64,000 bases of DNA from Planctomyces sp. SH-PL14 (GTDB taxonomy: Bacteria > Planctomycetota > Planctomycetia > Planctomycetales > Planctomycetaceae). The stretch lies in NCBI RefSeq assembly GCF_001610835.1, contig NZ_CP011270.1, positions 5,660,001 through 5,724,000 on the forward strand, given 5' to 3'. The notes beneath the pieces are model-generated. The model ran no database searches and was not told the DNA's origin. It saw only the letters and a list, made by a program, of their open reading frames with translations. Of the stretch, positions 25,653 to 34,302 are shown piece by piece; positions within the stretch are counted from its first letter, which is position 1; each line of letters begins with the position of its first letter. A program made the translations under genes and the position numbers.

Positions 25653-26001
25653 AGGCACTCGCCCGCAGCAACGCCTTCAGAAACTCACCGTGACCCGTCT
25701 GATCAAACACGGCCATCACCTGATACGTCGCACACGTCGACATATCCCGGATCCGGTCATTCTCCACGCCCCCCGGCTTCGCCCGCAGCGACGTCTCAAA
25801 CGGAAAATACCCGACCGCTTCGAACACCACCTGCTGCCCGCCGATCGTGACCTCTTCGGTCCCCCCTTTGACCCGCAGGCTGTACCGCACCCCCGAACAG
25901 ACGGGAACAAAGTCCGCCGTCGGCTCATAGTGGTTGCCGGCGGTCGGCTCGCGGTCCATCCACCGCAGGATCTCGCACTCGTTCCCAAACAGATCGTCCA
26001 T
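25651..26001 (-). CDS. Phage head-tail adaptor protein
   Basis: 116 residues. The pattern FGNECEILRWMDREPTAGNHYEP ... SGVRYSLRVKGGTEE ... VFEAVGYFPFET fits the small beta-barrel head-tail adaptors of HK97-like phages, and the position directly after the connector supports it. The start codon and the connector's stop share one base. Its stop lies at the first base of repeat L9. Confidence 0.65.
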   Translation of the reverse strand: MDDLFGNECEILRWMDREPTAGNHYEPTADFVPVCSGVRYSLRVKGGTEEVTIGGQQVVFEAVGYFPFETSLRAKPGGVENDRIRDMSTCATYQVMAVFDQTGHGEFLKALLRASA

Positions 26002-26624
26002 CAGATCACCACCTCCCGGTACTGCCCGATCGTCGATAGCACCCCCATCGGCAGCTTTTCAAACCCGCCCCCCGTCGCCAGCGTATAGCTGTAATCCCCC
26101 AGCGACTGATCGCTGTGCAGCAGCCCCCGCTTCCGCGCCTGCCGCGCCAGCGCGAGCATCTGATACAGGCACGCCTTCAAATCCGCCGGACAGGTCTCGG
26201 CCGTATAGCCCGCGGTGAACACGACCTTGATGTTGTTCCGCCCCACCGGCCACAGCGGCCCGCTCTCCTGCCGCGACCACAGGACCGAGTCCCGCATCTC
26301 GATGCACCCGGCATTCCGCTCATGCGGCCGGCTGTCGACGAGCGCGTAGTGCGTCCCCGCCGCCAGTGACTCCAGCACCGCCCCCCGCGGCCCATCGAGA
26401 ATCTCGACGGACGCGACGGCAGTCACCGGCCGCTGCGGCAGATAGAGCGACGGCATCCCGCTCCCGCTCAGGTATTCGGTGTGGACCTGGCTCTCCAGCC
26501 GCCGGGAGAGCGCGGTGTCGAGCCCTGCCTGCACGGCCTCGATTGCCAGGTCGAGGAACGGGTCATCGGCGGAGCCGGCCAGTCCCAGCCAGGTCTTGGC
26601 GTTCGCGCGGGTGATCAGAGCCAC
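26001..26624 (-). CDS. Phage gp6-like head-tail connector protein
   Basis: 207 residues. The N-terminus MALITRANAKTWLGL...DDPFLDLAIEAVQAGLDTALSRRLE is the helical signature of gp6-like connectors. It then has a beta region (TEYLSGSGMPSLYLPQRPV) and a C-terminal helical bundle starting CPADLKACLYQMLALARQA. It would form the ring below the portal. Its start overlaps the upstream gene by ten bases, so it belongs to one operon. Confidence 0.85.
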   Translation of the reverse strand: MALITRANAKTWLGLAGSADDPFLDLAIEAVQAGLDTALSRRLESQVHTEYLSGSGMPSLYLPQRPVTAVASVEILDGPRGAVLESLAAGTHYALVDSRPHERNAGCIEMRDSVLWSRQESGPLWPVGRNNIKVVFTAGYTAETCPADLKACLYQMLALARQARKRGLLHSDQSLGDYSYTLATGGGFEKLPMGVLSTIGQYREVVI

Positions 26625-27019
26625 GTCACAGCCTCCTCGCTCACAAGTTGGTCAACCGTCCACAGGATCGCGGCCAGGATCGCTCCCCACGGAAAGGGAA
26701 CGAGCCACGCTCCCAGCCGCAGCCAGGTCGCATACTTCCACAGATGCGGCGGGACGGCATTCGCCACGAGCGCCGCCCGAACCATCTCGCGCCGCCGCGA
26801 ACGCCACTGCCGCCGCGCCACACCGCGGCCCACGGAAAGCGCCCCCCGTCGCGCCGCCTGGACCACTTCGGTCCGATCATGCCCGGCATAGATCGCGGCC
26901 CGAGCGACTTCGAAGTCATCCATCGTCGAGAGCGGTTTCTCCACGAGCTCGCCGCCGACCGAGACCCGATAGGCAACACACCCCGGCCGGCGATTCGCAG
27001 CAGATCCGGGAGCGGGCAT
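26615..27019 (-). CDS. Small membrane-associated protein in head gene cluster
   Basis: 134 residues from ATG 27019; TTG 27022 would add one residue. It is basic in the middle (RRGALSVGRGVARRQWRSRRREM) with one hydrophobic segment near the C-terminus (LGAWLVPFPWGAILAAILWTV). It overlaps the connector gene by ten bases, so it is transcribed with the phage head genes, but no phage family is recognised. It could be a host gene captured in the operon. Confidence 0.6.
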   Translation of the reverse strand: MPAPGSAANRRPGCVAYRVSVGGELVEKPLSTMDDFEVARAAIYAGHDRTEVVQAARRGALSVGRGVARRQWRSRRREMVRAALVANAVPPHLWKYATWLRLGAWLVPFPWGAILAAILWTVDQLVSEEAVTWL

Positions 27020-27039
27020 CAAGACCTCGGAGTCGGGGA

Positions 27040-27330
27040 GAGGGGACTAGGGACTAGGGACTAGGGACCAGGGACCTGAGGAGAAGTGGCCTTCAGTGGG
27101 ATCGAGGTTTCTGCCCGCCCGAAACACGATGGAGCGTGCGACAACGAAGGTCGTCACACGCTCCATCGAACGGGAGGAAGGGAGGGGGACGAGGGACTAG
27201 AGACTAGGGACCGGAGGAGACGGGGCCTTCGTCGTCACGAGTCTTGCGACGACTGGACCCCGAGGACGACGGACAGAGAAGAGAGCTCCTTCCTATCCCT
27301 AGTCTCTAGTCCCTAGACCCTAGTCCCCCC
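27040..27330. repeat. Heptamer tandem tracts and long hairpin in the head gene cluster
   Basis: The gene-free gap contains GGGACTA/GGGACCA heptamers at 27043-27076 and 27190-27215, and their complement at 27293-27325. At 27127-27168 there is a long hairpin: CGATGGAGCGTG pairs with CACGCTCCATCG, with an inner CGAC/GTCG. These lie between two genes of the same strand. Confidence 0.8.
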
Positions 27331-27337
27331 CATTCCC

Positions 27338-27733
27338 TCACGGCACCTGCGCCGCCTGGGCGAACACCGGGCAGGCCACGAACTGCTTGGGGGTCGAGCC
27401 TCCCGTGAAGGCGGGCGTGGCGATCGCCCGGACGTACGGCTTGGTCCGCGTCCCCTGGAGGAGCGCGACCGCTTTGTTGGCGGTCAGGGTGACCGCCGCG
27501 CCGGTGATGTCGGTCCAGTTCGAGTTGCCCGTCGTCGACTCCTGGAGCTTGCACTCCACGGAGAAGCTCGCCGGCGAACCGGTCGCCGTGCCCAGAGAAA
27601 ACAGCCCGGCCACGGGGCCGAGATGGTCCTCAAACTGGACCGAGTCGCCGTTCACCGGAGTCGTCCCGGACAGCTCACTGCTGGCAGGGATCGAACCGCG
27701 GACATCGAGGTTGTGTTGGTAGTCGCGAAGCAT
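27338..27733 (-). CDS. Putative phage structural protein downstream of capsid
   Basis: 131 residues with no export signal. It is beta-rich and Thr/Ser/Gly-rich (GLFSLGTATGSPASFSVECKLQ, NSNWTDITGAAVTL, FVACPVFAQAAQVP), with the look of a capsid decoration or fibre-like protein. It lies 170 bases after the major capsid gene on the same strand. The assignment rests on composition and place only. Heptamer tracts lie on both sides. Confidence 0.6.
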   Translation of the reverse strand: MLRDYQHNLDVRGSIPASSELSGTTPVNGDSVQFEDHLGPVAGLFSLGTATGSPASFSVECKLQESTTGNSNWTDITGAAVTLTANKAVALLQGTRTKPYVRAIATPAFTGGSTPKQFVACPVFAQAAQVP

Positions 27734-27746
27734 GGATGGAGAGGAT

Positions 27747-27897
<151 letters not shown>

Positions 27898-27906
27898 CCC
27901 CCCTGG

Positions 27907-29325
27907 TCAGCCGACGACCAGGTCGTCAATCAAAACAAACGCTTCCTCGCGTCGCGGACGGCCGTCGACGTGCTGGATGGCCCGGATCGAGGTCCGGTCG
28001 TTGAGGAAGTTCGTGCTCATCGTGTTGTTCAGGACGAACTCGATGACCCCGTGCCGACCCAGCAGGTACTCGGAGAAGACGCCCCCCACCAGGCAGCTCA
28101 GGTCCGTCGCCGAACCCTTCGCCCGGTCGCTGGGGACCATGCTCGACTTGATGTAGCTGTACGGACCCAGGCGGCTCTTCTCGACGTCGACGACGAACGC
28201 CCCCTTGCCGTCGCCGCCGCTGACCGCATCGGCCCGCCGCGTCGCCAGGTAGGCCATCATGGTCGGCCGGACGAGCCAGGTGAAATTCGTCGTGTCGACG
28301 TTCCGCTCGGCGACGAGCGACTCCGCCAGCATCAGGTCCTGCGGCTCCAGCGTGTCGCCGTCGGTGCCGGGACTCGACGCCGCGTGCGGCAGGACGCCGT
28401 CGTAGGCGATCAGCCCCTTCGGCTTCACGTCGCTCACCGCCGTGTTCCTCAGCAGCGTCGCGTTCAGCTCCTGGCTCAGGGCGTTGGCGATCTGGTTGCG
28501 GAGCATCAGCTCGGTCTGCGGGCTCGAGAACCGCAAGAGCTCGTTCGGCATCGTGACGATGCAGGCCAGCTTCTTGACCCGCATGTCGATCGAGCCGGAG
28601 GTCGGCGTGCTGGGGGTGATCGTCCCCGCCTCGCCGATCCAGTAGGCCGTCGGGTCGCCGGTGATCCGCGGCCACTGGATCGAGCCGTTGAGCGGGAAGG
28701 TGAACTCGGTGCACCCGGCCGCGGTGAAGACCTCCTTGGCCCGCAGCAGGTCGATCAGCTCTCCCTGTTGCGTCGGCCCGAGGAAGACGCCGTAGACGGT
28801 GTCGTCATAGATCGACAGATCCTGGTTCCGCCGCCGGGCCTGCCAGGCCGCGTGCCAGCGGGCTTCGTCGGGATCGCATCCCACCACTCCCTGCCGGACG
28901 ATCGACTGGATCTCGGCCCGCTCGCGGTCATCGAGGTACTGCAGATGGCTTGCGCCGATGGGAGCCAGGAGCGACGCTCCGTCGAGTCCCACGCCGCCGA
29001 AGCCGACCTTGTGGAGCCGGTCGCTGACGTCGAACTCGATCTTGGCGAACTTTCGCGGCTCGCGGTTGTCCGGGTGCATCGCCTGGACGAGCTTGGAGAA
29101 GCTGTAGCCGCGGCTGGAGAGGGGATTTTCGCCTTCGCGGATGGCGGGGGCTCCGCCGCCGAAGAGTTGGCTGCGGGCGTTGACCCGCGGCCGGCGGGCG
29201 TCGTCGAGTGCCCGTTCGAGATGTTCCTGCTTTTCGACGAGCGGCTGGATCGCCGTGTCGACCGCTTGTTTGACGACGTCGGCGACGTTGCCGACGTCGG
29301 ACTCGGTCTCGGAGTGAATTCGCAT
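27907..29325 (-). CDS. Phage major capsid protein, HK97 fold
   Basis: 472 residues from ATG 29325. A helical N-terminal scaffold-like region (residues 1-50, ADVVKQAVDTAIQPLVEKQE) is followed by the HK97-type capsid domain. Recognisable elements are FPLNGSIQWPRITGDPTAYWIGEAG, VKKLACIVTMPNELLRFSS, ALSQELNATLLRNTA, TWLVRPTMMAYLATRRA and a C-terminal RTSIRAIQHVDGRPRREEAFV. The order and length match the family. It would build the head; the N-terminal delta region may be trimmed by the protease encoded upstream. The frame is intact. Confidence 0.93.
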   Translation of the reverse strand: MRIHSETESDVGNVADVVKQAVDTAIQPLVEKQEHLERALDDARRPRVNARSQLFGGGAPAIREGENPLSSRGYSFSKLVQAMHPDNREPRKFAKIEFDVSDRLHKVGFGGVGLDGASLLAPIGASHLQYLDDRERAEIQSIVRQGVVGCDPDEARWHAAWQARRRNQDLSIYDDTVYGVFLGPTQQGELIDLLRAKEVFTAAGCTEFTFPLNGSIQWPRITGDPTAYWIGEAGTITPSTPTSGSIDMRVKKLACIVTMPNELLRFSSPQTELMLRNQIANALSQELNATLLRNTAVSDVKPKGLIAYDGVLPHAASSPGTDGDTLEPQDLMLAESLVAERNVDTTNFTWLVRPTMMAYLATRRADAVSGGDGKGAFVVDVEKSRLGPYSYIKSSMVPSDRAKGSATDLSCLVGGVFSEYLLGRHGVIEFVLNNTMSTNFLNDRTSIRAIQHVDGRPRREEAFVLIDDLVVG

Positions 29326-29469
29326 TCCTGCCCTGATGTGTGGGGTTGGTGGAGGTGGTTGGAAGTGGTTCCACGGGTGAATCGGCACGTGGGGGTGAGG
29401 GGCGCGCACGTTCGAGGTTCGCGGGGTCCAAACCAACGTCCCGCGCTCAGGAATTCGAAGAGTTGGAAA

Positions 29470-30050
29470 CACAGAGGCGCAGAGGGCACGGAGGTGTTGC
29501 GTGAGTGAGTGTTGAGAGGCTCATGAACGCTTCTGGCGGAGAAGGGGTGCCACAGATGAACACGGATCAACACAGATGAAGGCAAGGAGGCAGACCTTGC
29601 AGCCATACCGGCCCAAGAATCGGGGTCCAGGGGGACCCTGGTCAGGGGGTGCAGGGGGGAGAATCCCCCTTGCCCGCCGGAGGCCTGGCCGTCGAGAGAT
29701 GTCTGAAGGAGCGCGTGTCCAAGCGCGGACGCGGTGCCGTATGCCCCCTTACCAACCCGCGACGAGTGCAAAGCCAGCGGCGTGGTGTCCAGGGAACTCT
29801 CATTGCGGGGAAGTCCCGTCAGGGACGGCCGAAAATAGCCCACCCTTTCAAGGGTGGGGCTGCGGTCGACGGCCAGGCCTCCGGCGGGCAAAGGGGCGTT
29901 GCCCCTCTGCACTCCCCACCAGGGGTACCCCCTGGACCCCGATCCTTGGGCCGGTGAAGCTGCGACGACAGACGCACTCCCGCCTCTGTCTGTGTTGATC
30001 CGTGTTCATCGGCGGCCCCTTCTCTCCTTCCTCTGCGCCGCACGCCCGTG
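29470..30050. repeat. Large inverted repeat holding L10a and L10b
   Basis: Arms (G)ATGAACACGGATCAACACAG at 29555-29576 and, inverted, at 29989-30010, with GGCGCAGAGG at 29478-29487 and 30030-30040, enclose two opposed L copies: L10a (29605-29800, plus) and L10b (29868-29960, minus). A CCCACCCTTTCAAGGGTGGG hairpin lies between them. The whole sits between the capsid gene and the protease gene (gap 29326-30064). Confidence 0.85.
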
Positions 30051-30064
30051 GCTCATTAGCTCGT

Positions 30065-30988
30065 TCACCGGCCCGCCCGCCGCCCCAACTTCCGCATCGC
30101 CACATCAACCCGCTGGTGCAGCGGCGCAATGCTCGCGCGAATGGTGTCACCCACGATCCGGCTCAGCGGCAGGGGCGCCCCCTTCGCCGGCAGCGCCACG
30201 TCGGCTGTTGGACTGGCCGCAGGAAGCCCCGCGCCCACCGACTGCTCAAGCCGCGCGATCCGCTGCAGCAGCGCGTCCCGTTCCCGGCTCCACCCGAGCA
30301 CCGCCAGCGGCTCCTCGGCATGCGGCGCCAGCGACTGCCGGATCGGGTTCGTCAGCTTCTCACCCCGAATCCGCCCCAGCTCCAGGAACCGCCGCACCGC
30401 CCCCGGGTCCGCCGGAATCGTCACGATCGACCACTCCAGGAGGTCGTTCGAAATGAAGTCCACCACCCGCGACGACCGGAAGTCCATCACCTCGGCGGCC
30501 TCGTTCACCGAAGGCCGCTTGAACGCATGCAGCCGCGCCTTGTGCGGCAGGTAACTGATGGACGCCGTCTTCAGCGTCCCCTCATCCAGCAGCGCAAACA
30601 CCTGCTGCGCCTCCGGCAGCACCTGGGAGAAGGTGACCCGTGCCGTCGCCCGTTTCGCCTCCAGCACCGGCGTGGAAGAGAGTCCCAGCGGCAGTGCGAA
30701 CTGCTCCCCATGGTTCAGCAGCACCACGGGATTCCGCTGAAAGTTCTGCAGCAGCAGCCCATCGCCCCCCTCGCCCGGCACGATCTGCACCAGGCACCCG
30801 TTGCGGTTCGCCTGCTCCCCGCGGGTGACGATCACAAAGTCCGCCGACATATCGGTCCCGCGAACGCTCTGCGCCACGGTGTCGACGTCGCGGAAGCAGG
30901 GATACCCATGCGGCGTGAGCGAAATGCTCTCACCACACTCCTGAAGAATCGCCTCGGCGCCGCGGAGTTCCTGAAACCCGGTCTGCAT
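30065..30988 (-). CDS. Phage prohead protease, HK97 (U35/S78) type
   Basis: 307 residues. The catalytic region fits the HK97 prohead protease family: a histidine in NPVVLLNHGEQFALPLG (His93), and a serine in LKTASISYLP (Ser143 or Ser145). The strand FVIVTRGEQANRNG precedes it, as expected. It trims the capsid scaffold region during head maturation. It lies upstream of the capsid gene in the right order, separated from it by an inverted-repeat block. The C-terminal 100 residues are helical and basic. The frame is intact. Confidence 0.85.
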   Translation of the reverse strand: MQTGFQELRGAEAILQECGESISLTPHGYPCFRDVDTVAQSVRGTDMSADFVIVTRGEQANRNGCLVQIVPGEGGDGLLLQNFQRNPVVLLNHGEQFALPLGLSSTPVLEAKRATARVTFSQVLPEAQQVFALLDEGTLKTASISYLPHKARLHAFKRPSVNEAAEVMDFRSSRVVDFISNDLLEWSIVTIPADPGAVRRFLELGRIRGEKLTNPIRQSLAPHAEEPLAVLGWSRERDALLQRIARLEQSVGAGLPAASPTADVALPAKGAPLPLSRIVGDTIRASIAPLHQRVDVAMRKLGRRAGR

Positions 30989-31031
30989 GATTGAGCCTTT
31001 CTGTCAGCTCAATCGGCACGGCGAGCCTTCC

Positions 31032-31059
31032 GGCGAGCGGGGGGCGTCAGCCCCCTGAT
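31032..31059 (+). repeat. Short hairpin repeat S3
   Basis: GCGAGCGGGGGGCGTCAGCCCCCTGAT, identical to S1, in the gap between the protease gene and hxsA. Confidence 0.8.
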
Positions 31060-31174
31060 TTGGCCGAGGCCTTCGTCGCCGCCTGGAACTCTCCACTCTG
31101 GACTCCGGCGCGTACGCCGGGCATCATCTGAGTAAGACCGAACACGGCGGGGGTTGCCCCAATCGGTCAGGGTC

Positions 31175-32221
31175 ATGCTGACGGGGCTGCTCATGCCGGA
31201 GCCAAACGAACCACAAAGGCCAGACGACTCCCGATCCGCGAGGCTCACCCGCCGCATCGGATCCCTGTCGCTGGCCGCCGCCGCGCTCCTGAGCCAGTCC
31301 CCTGCCTCCGCCCGGGACAGCGGACTCCTGCGAGACATTCAGGACCGTGCCGCGATCCTCGCGGCACCGCTTCAAAATACGCTGACGATGCCGGAGCGTC
31401 TCCGCGACAGCCCGCTCCAGCCTGACGCAACGCTGCCCGGTCTCGCAGAGCCGGACGCTCCGCTCCCGCCACCGCTCGTTCTGCAGCCTGGACCCGATGA
31501 AACCCGGATGCTCGCGGGACATCGGTCTCACAGTTCCCATCGGTCACACAGCTCGCATCGCTCCCACAGCTCCGGTAGCAGCCACTCGTCGCACTTCTCG
31601 GCCAGCATCGGCAGCAGCATGCGGCTTACCCCCGATCGCTCGATCGCCGATCCTCCGCCGCGACCGGCGGCCCGAGCCTTCACCAAGCCGACCCCGCCGC
31701 GGTCGCTGCATCACGGGACCGGGATCTTTCAACCCGGCGACGATGCGAACGGCGGGAGCGACGGCATTGAGTCGGTCATCGCCCCGCCGATGCCGGCCCA
31801 TGTTCGCCGCGAAGGACGGCTCCCCGTCGCACCGACGCCCGACTCCACGGACCTGCCGATCGCGTCTGCGCCCGATGCGGTCCCTGAGGAGCCCAGGCGG
31901 ACACCGTCGTTCTTCCCTCCGGTGGCGCGGCCTCCTGAGGTTCCTCTTCAGGCCGTGGAGCCGGTCGCCAAACGTCCGGCCGATCCGTCGGCCATCGATC
32001 TCACGCAGCCGGACCAGCGGTATCACCTCGTCAGCGTGGCCCGGATCGCGAAGGTGGGGAAGGCGGTCATCTACGACGTGAAGGACCGCCGCAAGCACAC
32101 CATGCAGGTCAGAGACACGCTGGACCGGTTTCGTTTGACGGAGATCGACATCCCCGGCCTGTCGGTGACGCTGACGGGGCCGGACGGTGAGACCGTCAAG
32201 CTCCACAAGGACTCGCACTGA
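31175..32221 (+). CDS. hxsA: HxsA, His-Xaa-Ser repeat protein
   Basis: 348 residues from ATG 31175 (ATG 31193 and TTG 31154 are alternatives). A signal-like hydrophobic stretch (IGSLSLAAAALLSQSPASA) is followed by a Pro-rich linker. Then come the defining HRSHSSHRSHSSHRSHSS and HSSHFS repeats at about 116-142, a long Pro-rich linker, and a C-terminal domain (about 285-348). That domain, VRDTLDRFRLTEIDIPGLSVTL, resembles GspC/PilP-type domains by pattern. The HxsA family is defined by its His-Xaa-Ser repeats, the presumed target of the radical SAM maturases HxsB and HxsC. The function of the system is not established to my knowledge. It is first in the gene set hxsA-D-B-C. Confidence 0.85.
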   Translation: MLTGLLMPEPNEPQRPDDSRSARLTRRIGSLSLAAAALLSQSPASARDSGLLRDIQDRAAILAAPLQNTLTMPERLRDSPLQPDATLPGLAEPDAPLPPPLVLQPGPDETRMLAGHRSHSSHRSHSSHRSHSSGSSHSSHFSASIGSSMRLTPDRSIADPPPRPAARAFTKPTPPRSLHHGTGIFQPGDDANGGSDGIESVIAPPMPAHVRREGRLPVAPTPDSTDLPIASAPDAVPEEPRRTPSFFPPVARPPEVPLQAVEPVAKRPADPSAIDLTQPDQRYHLVSVARIAKVGKAVIYDVKDRRKHTMQVRDTLDRFRLTEIDIPGLSVTLTGPDGETVKLHKDSH

Positions 32222-32278
32222 TCGACGTGCGGGGGACCGCGGCCAGACCGCCGTCGTTTCCCGCGAGGAATGGAGAGC

Positions 32279-32710
32279 ATGACCAGTCCGGAGCCGACCG
32301 CACGGATCGAGTTCGAGGTCGACCCGTCGATCTGCCGCCTCACCGCGCTGAAGAAGGCGGCCTACCGATGCAGCGACCGCTACCGCGTGCATCTGCAGCC
32401 GCAGCCGGATGGGCGGGTCCGCGTTGAACTGATGGCAAAGGAGTCGCGGGAGCGAGCAACACATCCCGGTCCGGACGCGCTGGCGGACGCCGCGCGGCTT
32501 GACTTCTGCGGCGAGGCACTCGACCAGGAGCTGCGGGAGATGGTGGCCGAAGAGACGCTCGGCGTCCGGAACCTGCTGCTGGCCCAGGCGTTCTCGGCGA
32601 CGTCGCTGCTCGATCCGGAAGGAGAGACCGGCGATCCCGACGCCGACCCGCTCGGGATCCGCGTCTCGCAGGCGACCGATCGCGGGCACGCGCCGACCCC
32701 GGGGGGCTGA
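32279..32710 (+). CDS. hxsD: HxsD, His-Xaa-Ser system protein
   Basis: 143 residues from ATG 32279 (ATG 32270 is a close alternative, but GAGG sits too near it). The diagnostic stretch is ALKKAAYRCSDRYRVHLQP (about residues 20-40), followed by helical VAEETLGVRNLLLAQAFSA, as in HxsD, a small soluble partner of the maturases. It lies 57 bases after hxsA and two bases before hxsB. Its likely role is substrate recognition or delivery for the radical SAM enzymes, which is inference. Confidence 0.8.
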   Translation: MTSPEPTARIEFEVDPSICRLTALKKAAYRCSDRYRVHLQPQPDGRVRVELMAKESRERATHPGPDALADAARLDFCGEALDQELREMVAEETLGVRNLLLAQAFSATSLLDPEGETGDPDADPLGIRVSQATDRGHAPTPGG

Positions 32711-32712
32711 CG

Positions 32713-34245
32713 ATGTCCGGGCCCGATGCCGCCGCGCTCTCCTCTCTTCCGTCGCTCCCTGTGCTCGCGCCGCTCCCCGTACTGAACGACCGGTTCCGGC
32801 CGCTCTCGCACTACGCCGACCGGGTTGGCGCCGAGTACGCCCTCCTCCCGCTGCGGTTCATTCCGCTCGATGGCGAACGGTACGTCGTGACGAACCTGGC
32901 CGGAGAGTACTTCGTCCTGCCGCGGCCAGAGCTGGAAGCACTCGTCCGTCACCAGCTGCCGATCGGCTCGCCGCGGTACGAAGACCTCAAGGCTCGGCAC
33001 TTCCTGATCGACGGCGATTCGAGCGTCGCTCTCGACCTTCTGGCGGTGAAGCTCCGCACCAAGCAGTCGTTCGTTGCCCAGTTCACCAGCCTGTTCCTGT
33101 TCGTCGTCTCGCTCCGCTGTGATCATAGTTGCCCGTACTGCCAGGTCTCGCGGCAGTCGACCGACCGCCACGCCTTCGACATGACGCGGGAGACCGCCGA
33201 CCGGGGGATCGAGTTCCTGTTCCGCGGTCCCTCCCGGTCGCTCAAGGTGGAGTTCCAGGGGGGCGAGTCGCTCCTCAACTTCGACCTCATCCGGCACGTC
33301 GTCCTCGAAGTCGAGCGGATCAACGCGGAGGCGGCACGACCGCGGGACATCCAGTTCGTCATCGCCACAAACCTCGCGTTCCTGACGGACGAGATCCTGG
33401 CGTTCTGCCGCGACCACGGCGTCCTGTTCTCAACGAGCCTCGACGGTCCCGCCGAACTGCACAACCGCAACCGTCCCCGCCCGGGAGCCGACAGCCACCA
33501 GCGGACGATCGATGGAATCCGCCGCATCCGCGAGACGGTCGGCCCCCATGCCGTCGCGGCCCTGATGACAACGACCGAAGCGAGCCTCGACCAGCCCGAG
33601 GCGGTCATCGACGAATACGTCCGGCAGGGCTTCTCCTCAATCTTCCTCCGCCCGCTCAGCCCCTACGGCTTTGCGGTCAAGACCGGGATGGCGGCCCGCT
33701 ACGACGCCGACCGCTGGCTGGAGTTCTACCGGCGGGGCCTCGCCCACATCGTCGAGCTCAACCGCCGCGGGATCGTCTTCGCCGAGGAGTACGCCTCGAT
33801 CGTCCTGCGGAAGATGCTCACCCCCTATCCGACCGGCTACGTCGACCTCCAGTCGCCGGCGGGCCTCGGGATCAGCGCCCTCGTCTTCAATTACGACGGC
33901 GACATCTACGCCTCGGACGAGGCCCGGATGCTGGCCGAGACTGGCGACAGGACGTTCCGCCTCGGTCACCTGCACCGCGACACGTTCGAGACCGTCATGA
34001 CGTCCGAGGCCCTGCTCTCGACGCTGGAGGAGACGATGACCGAGGTCATGCCGATGTGCAGCGACTGCGGGTTTCAGCCTTACTGCGGCAGCGATCCGGT
34101 GTATCATCACGCCACCCAGGGAGACCGGGTGGGGCACAAGCCGACAAGCGGGTTCTGTCGGAAGAACATGGGTGTGTTCCGGCATCTCATCTCGCTGCTG
34201 GAGGACGATCCTCAGGCGGCGGTCATCCTGAGAAGCTGGATCTGA
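32713..34245 (+). CDS. hxsB: HxsB, radical SAM maturase of His-Xaa-Ser system
   Basis: 510 residues. The radical SAM motif CDHSCPYC (Cys136, 140, 143) follows an N-terminal domain that starts with LPVLNDRFRPLSHYADRVG. A GGES motif (FQGGESLLNF) follows as expected. A C-terminal SPASM-like cysteine set (MCSDCGFQPYCGSD... and FCRKNM) holds additional Fe-S clusters. These enzymes modify side chains of a peptide, here presumably HxsA. The gene begins two bases after hxsD. Confidence 0.9.
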   Translation: MSGPDAAALSSLPSLPVLAPLPVLNDRFRPLSHYADRVGAEYALLPLRFIPLDGERYVVTNLAGEYFVLPRPELEALVRHQLPIGSPRYEDLKARHFLIDGDSSVALDLLAVKLRTKQSFVAQFTSLFLFVVSLRCDHSCPYCQVSRQSTDRHAFDMTRETADRGIEFLFRGPSRSLKVEFQGGESLLNFDLIRHVVLEVERINAEAARPRDIQFVIATNLAFLTDEILAFCRDHGVLFSTSLDGPAELHNRNRPRPGADSHQRTIDGIRRIRETVGPHAVAALMTTTEASLDQPEAVIDEYVRQGFSSIFLRPLSPYGFAVKTGMAARYDADRWLEFYRRGLAHIVELNRRGIVFAEEYASIVLRKMLTPYPTGYVDLQSPAGLGISALVFNYDGDIYASDEARMLAETGDRTFRLGHLHRDTFETVMTSEALLSTLEETMTEVMPMCSDCGFQPYCGSDPVYHHATQGDRVGHKPTSGFCRKNMGVFRHLISLLEDDPQAAVILRSWI

Positions 34246-34302
34246 AAACCGGGCGTCGAGCGGGACGCGAAACACGACGCAGGGGAGACGTCAGGGCCAC
34301 CG

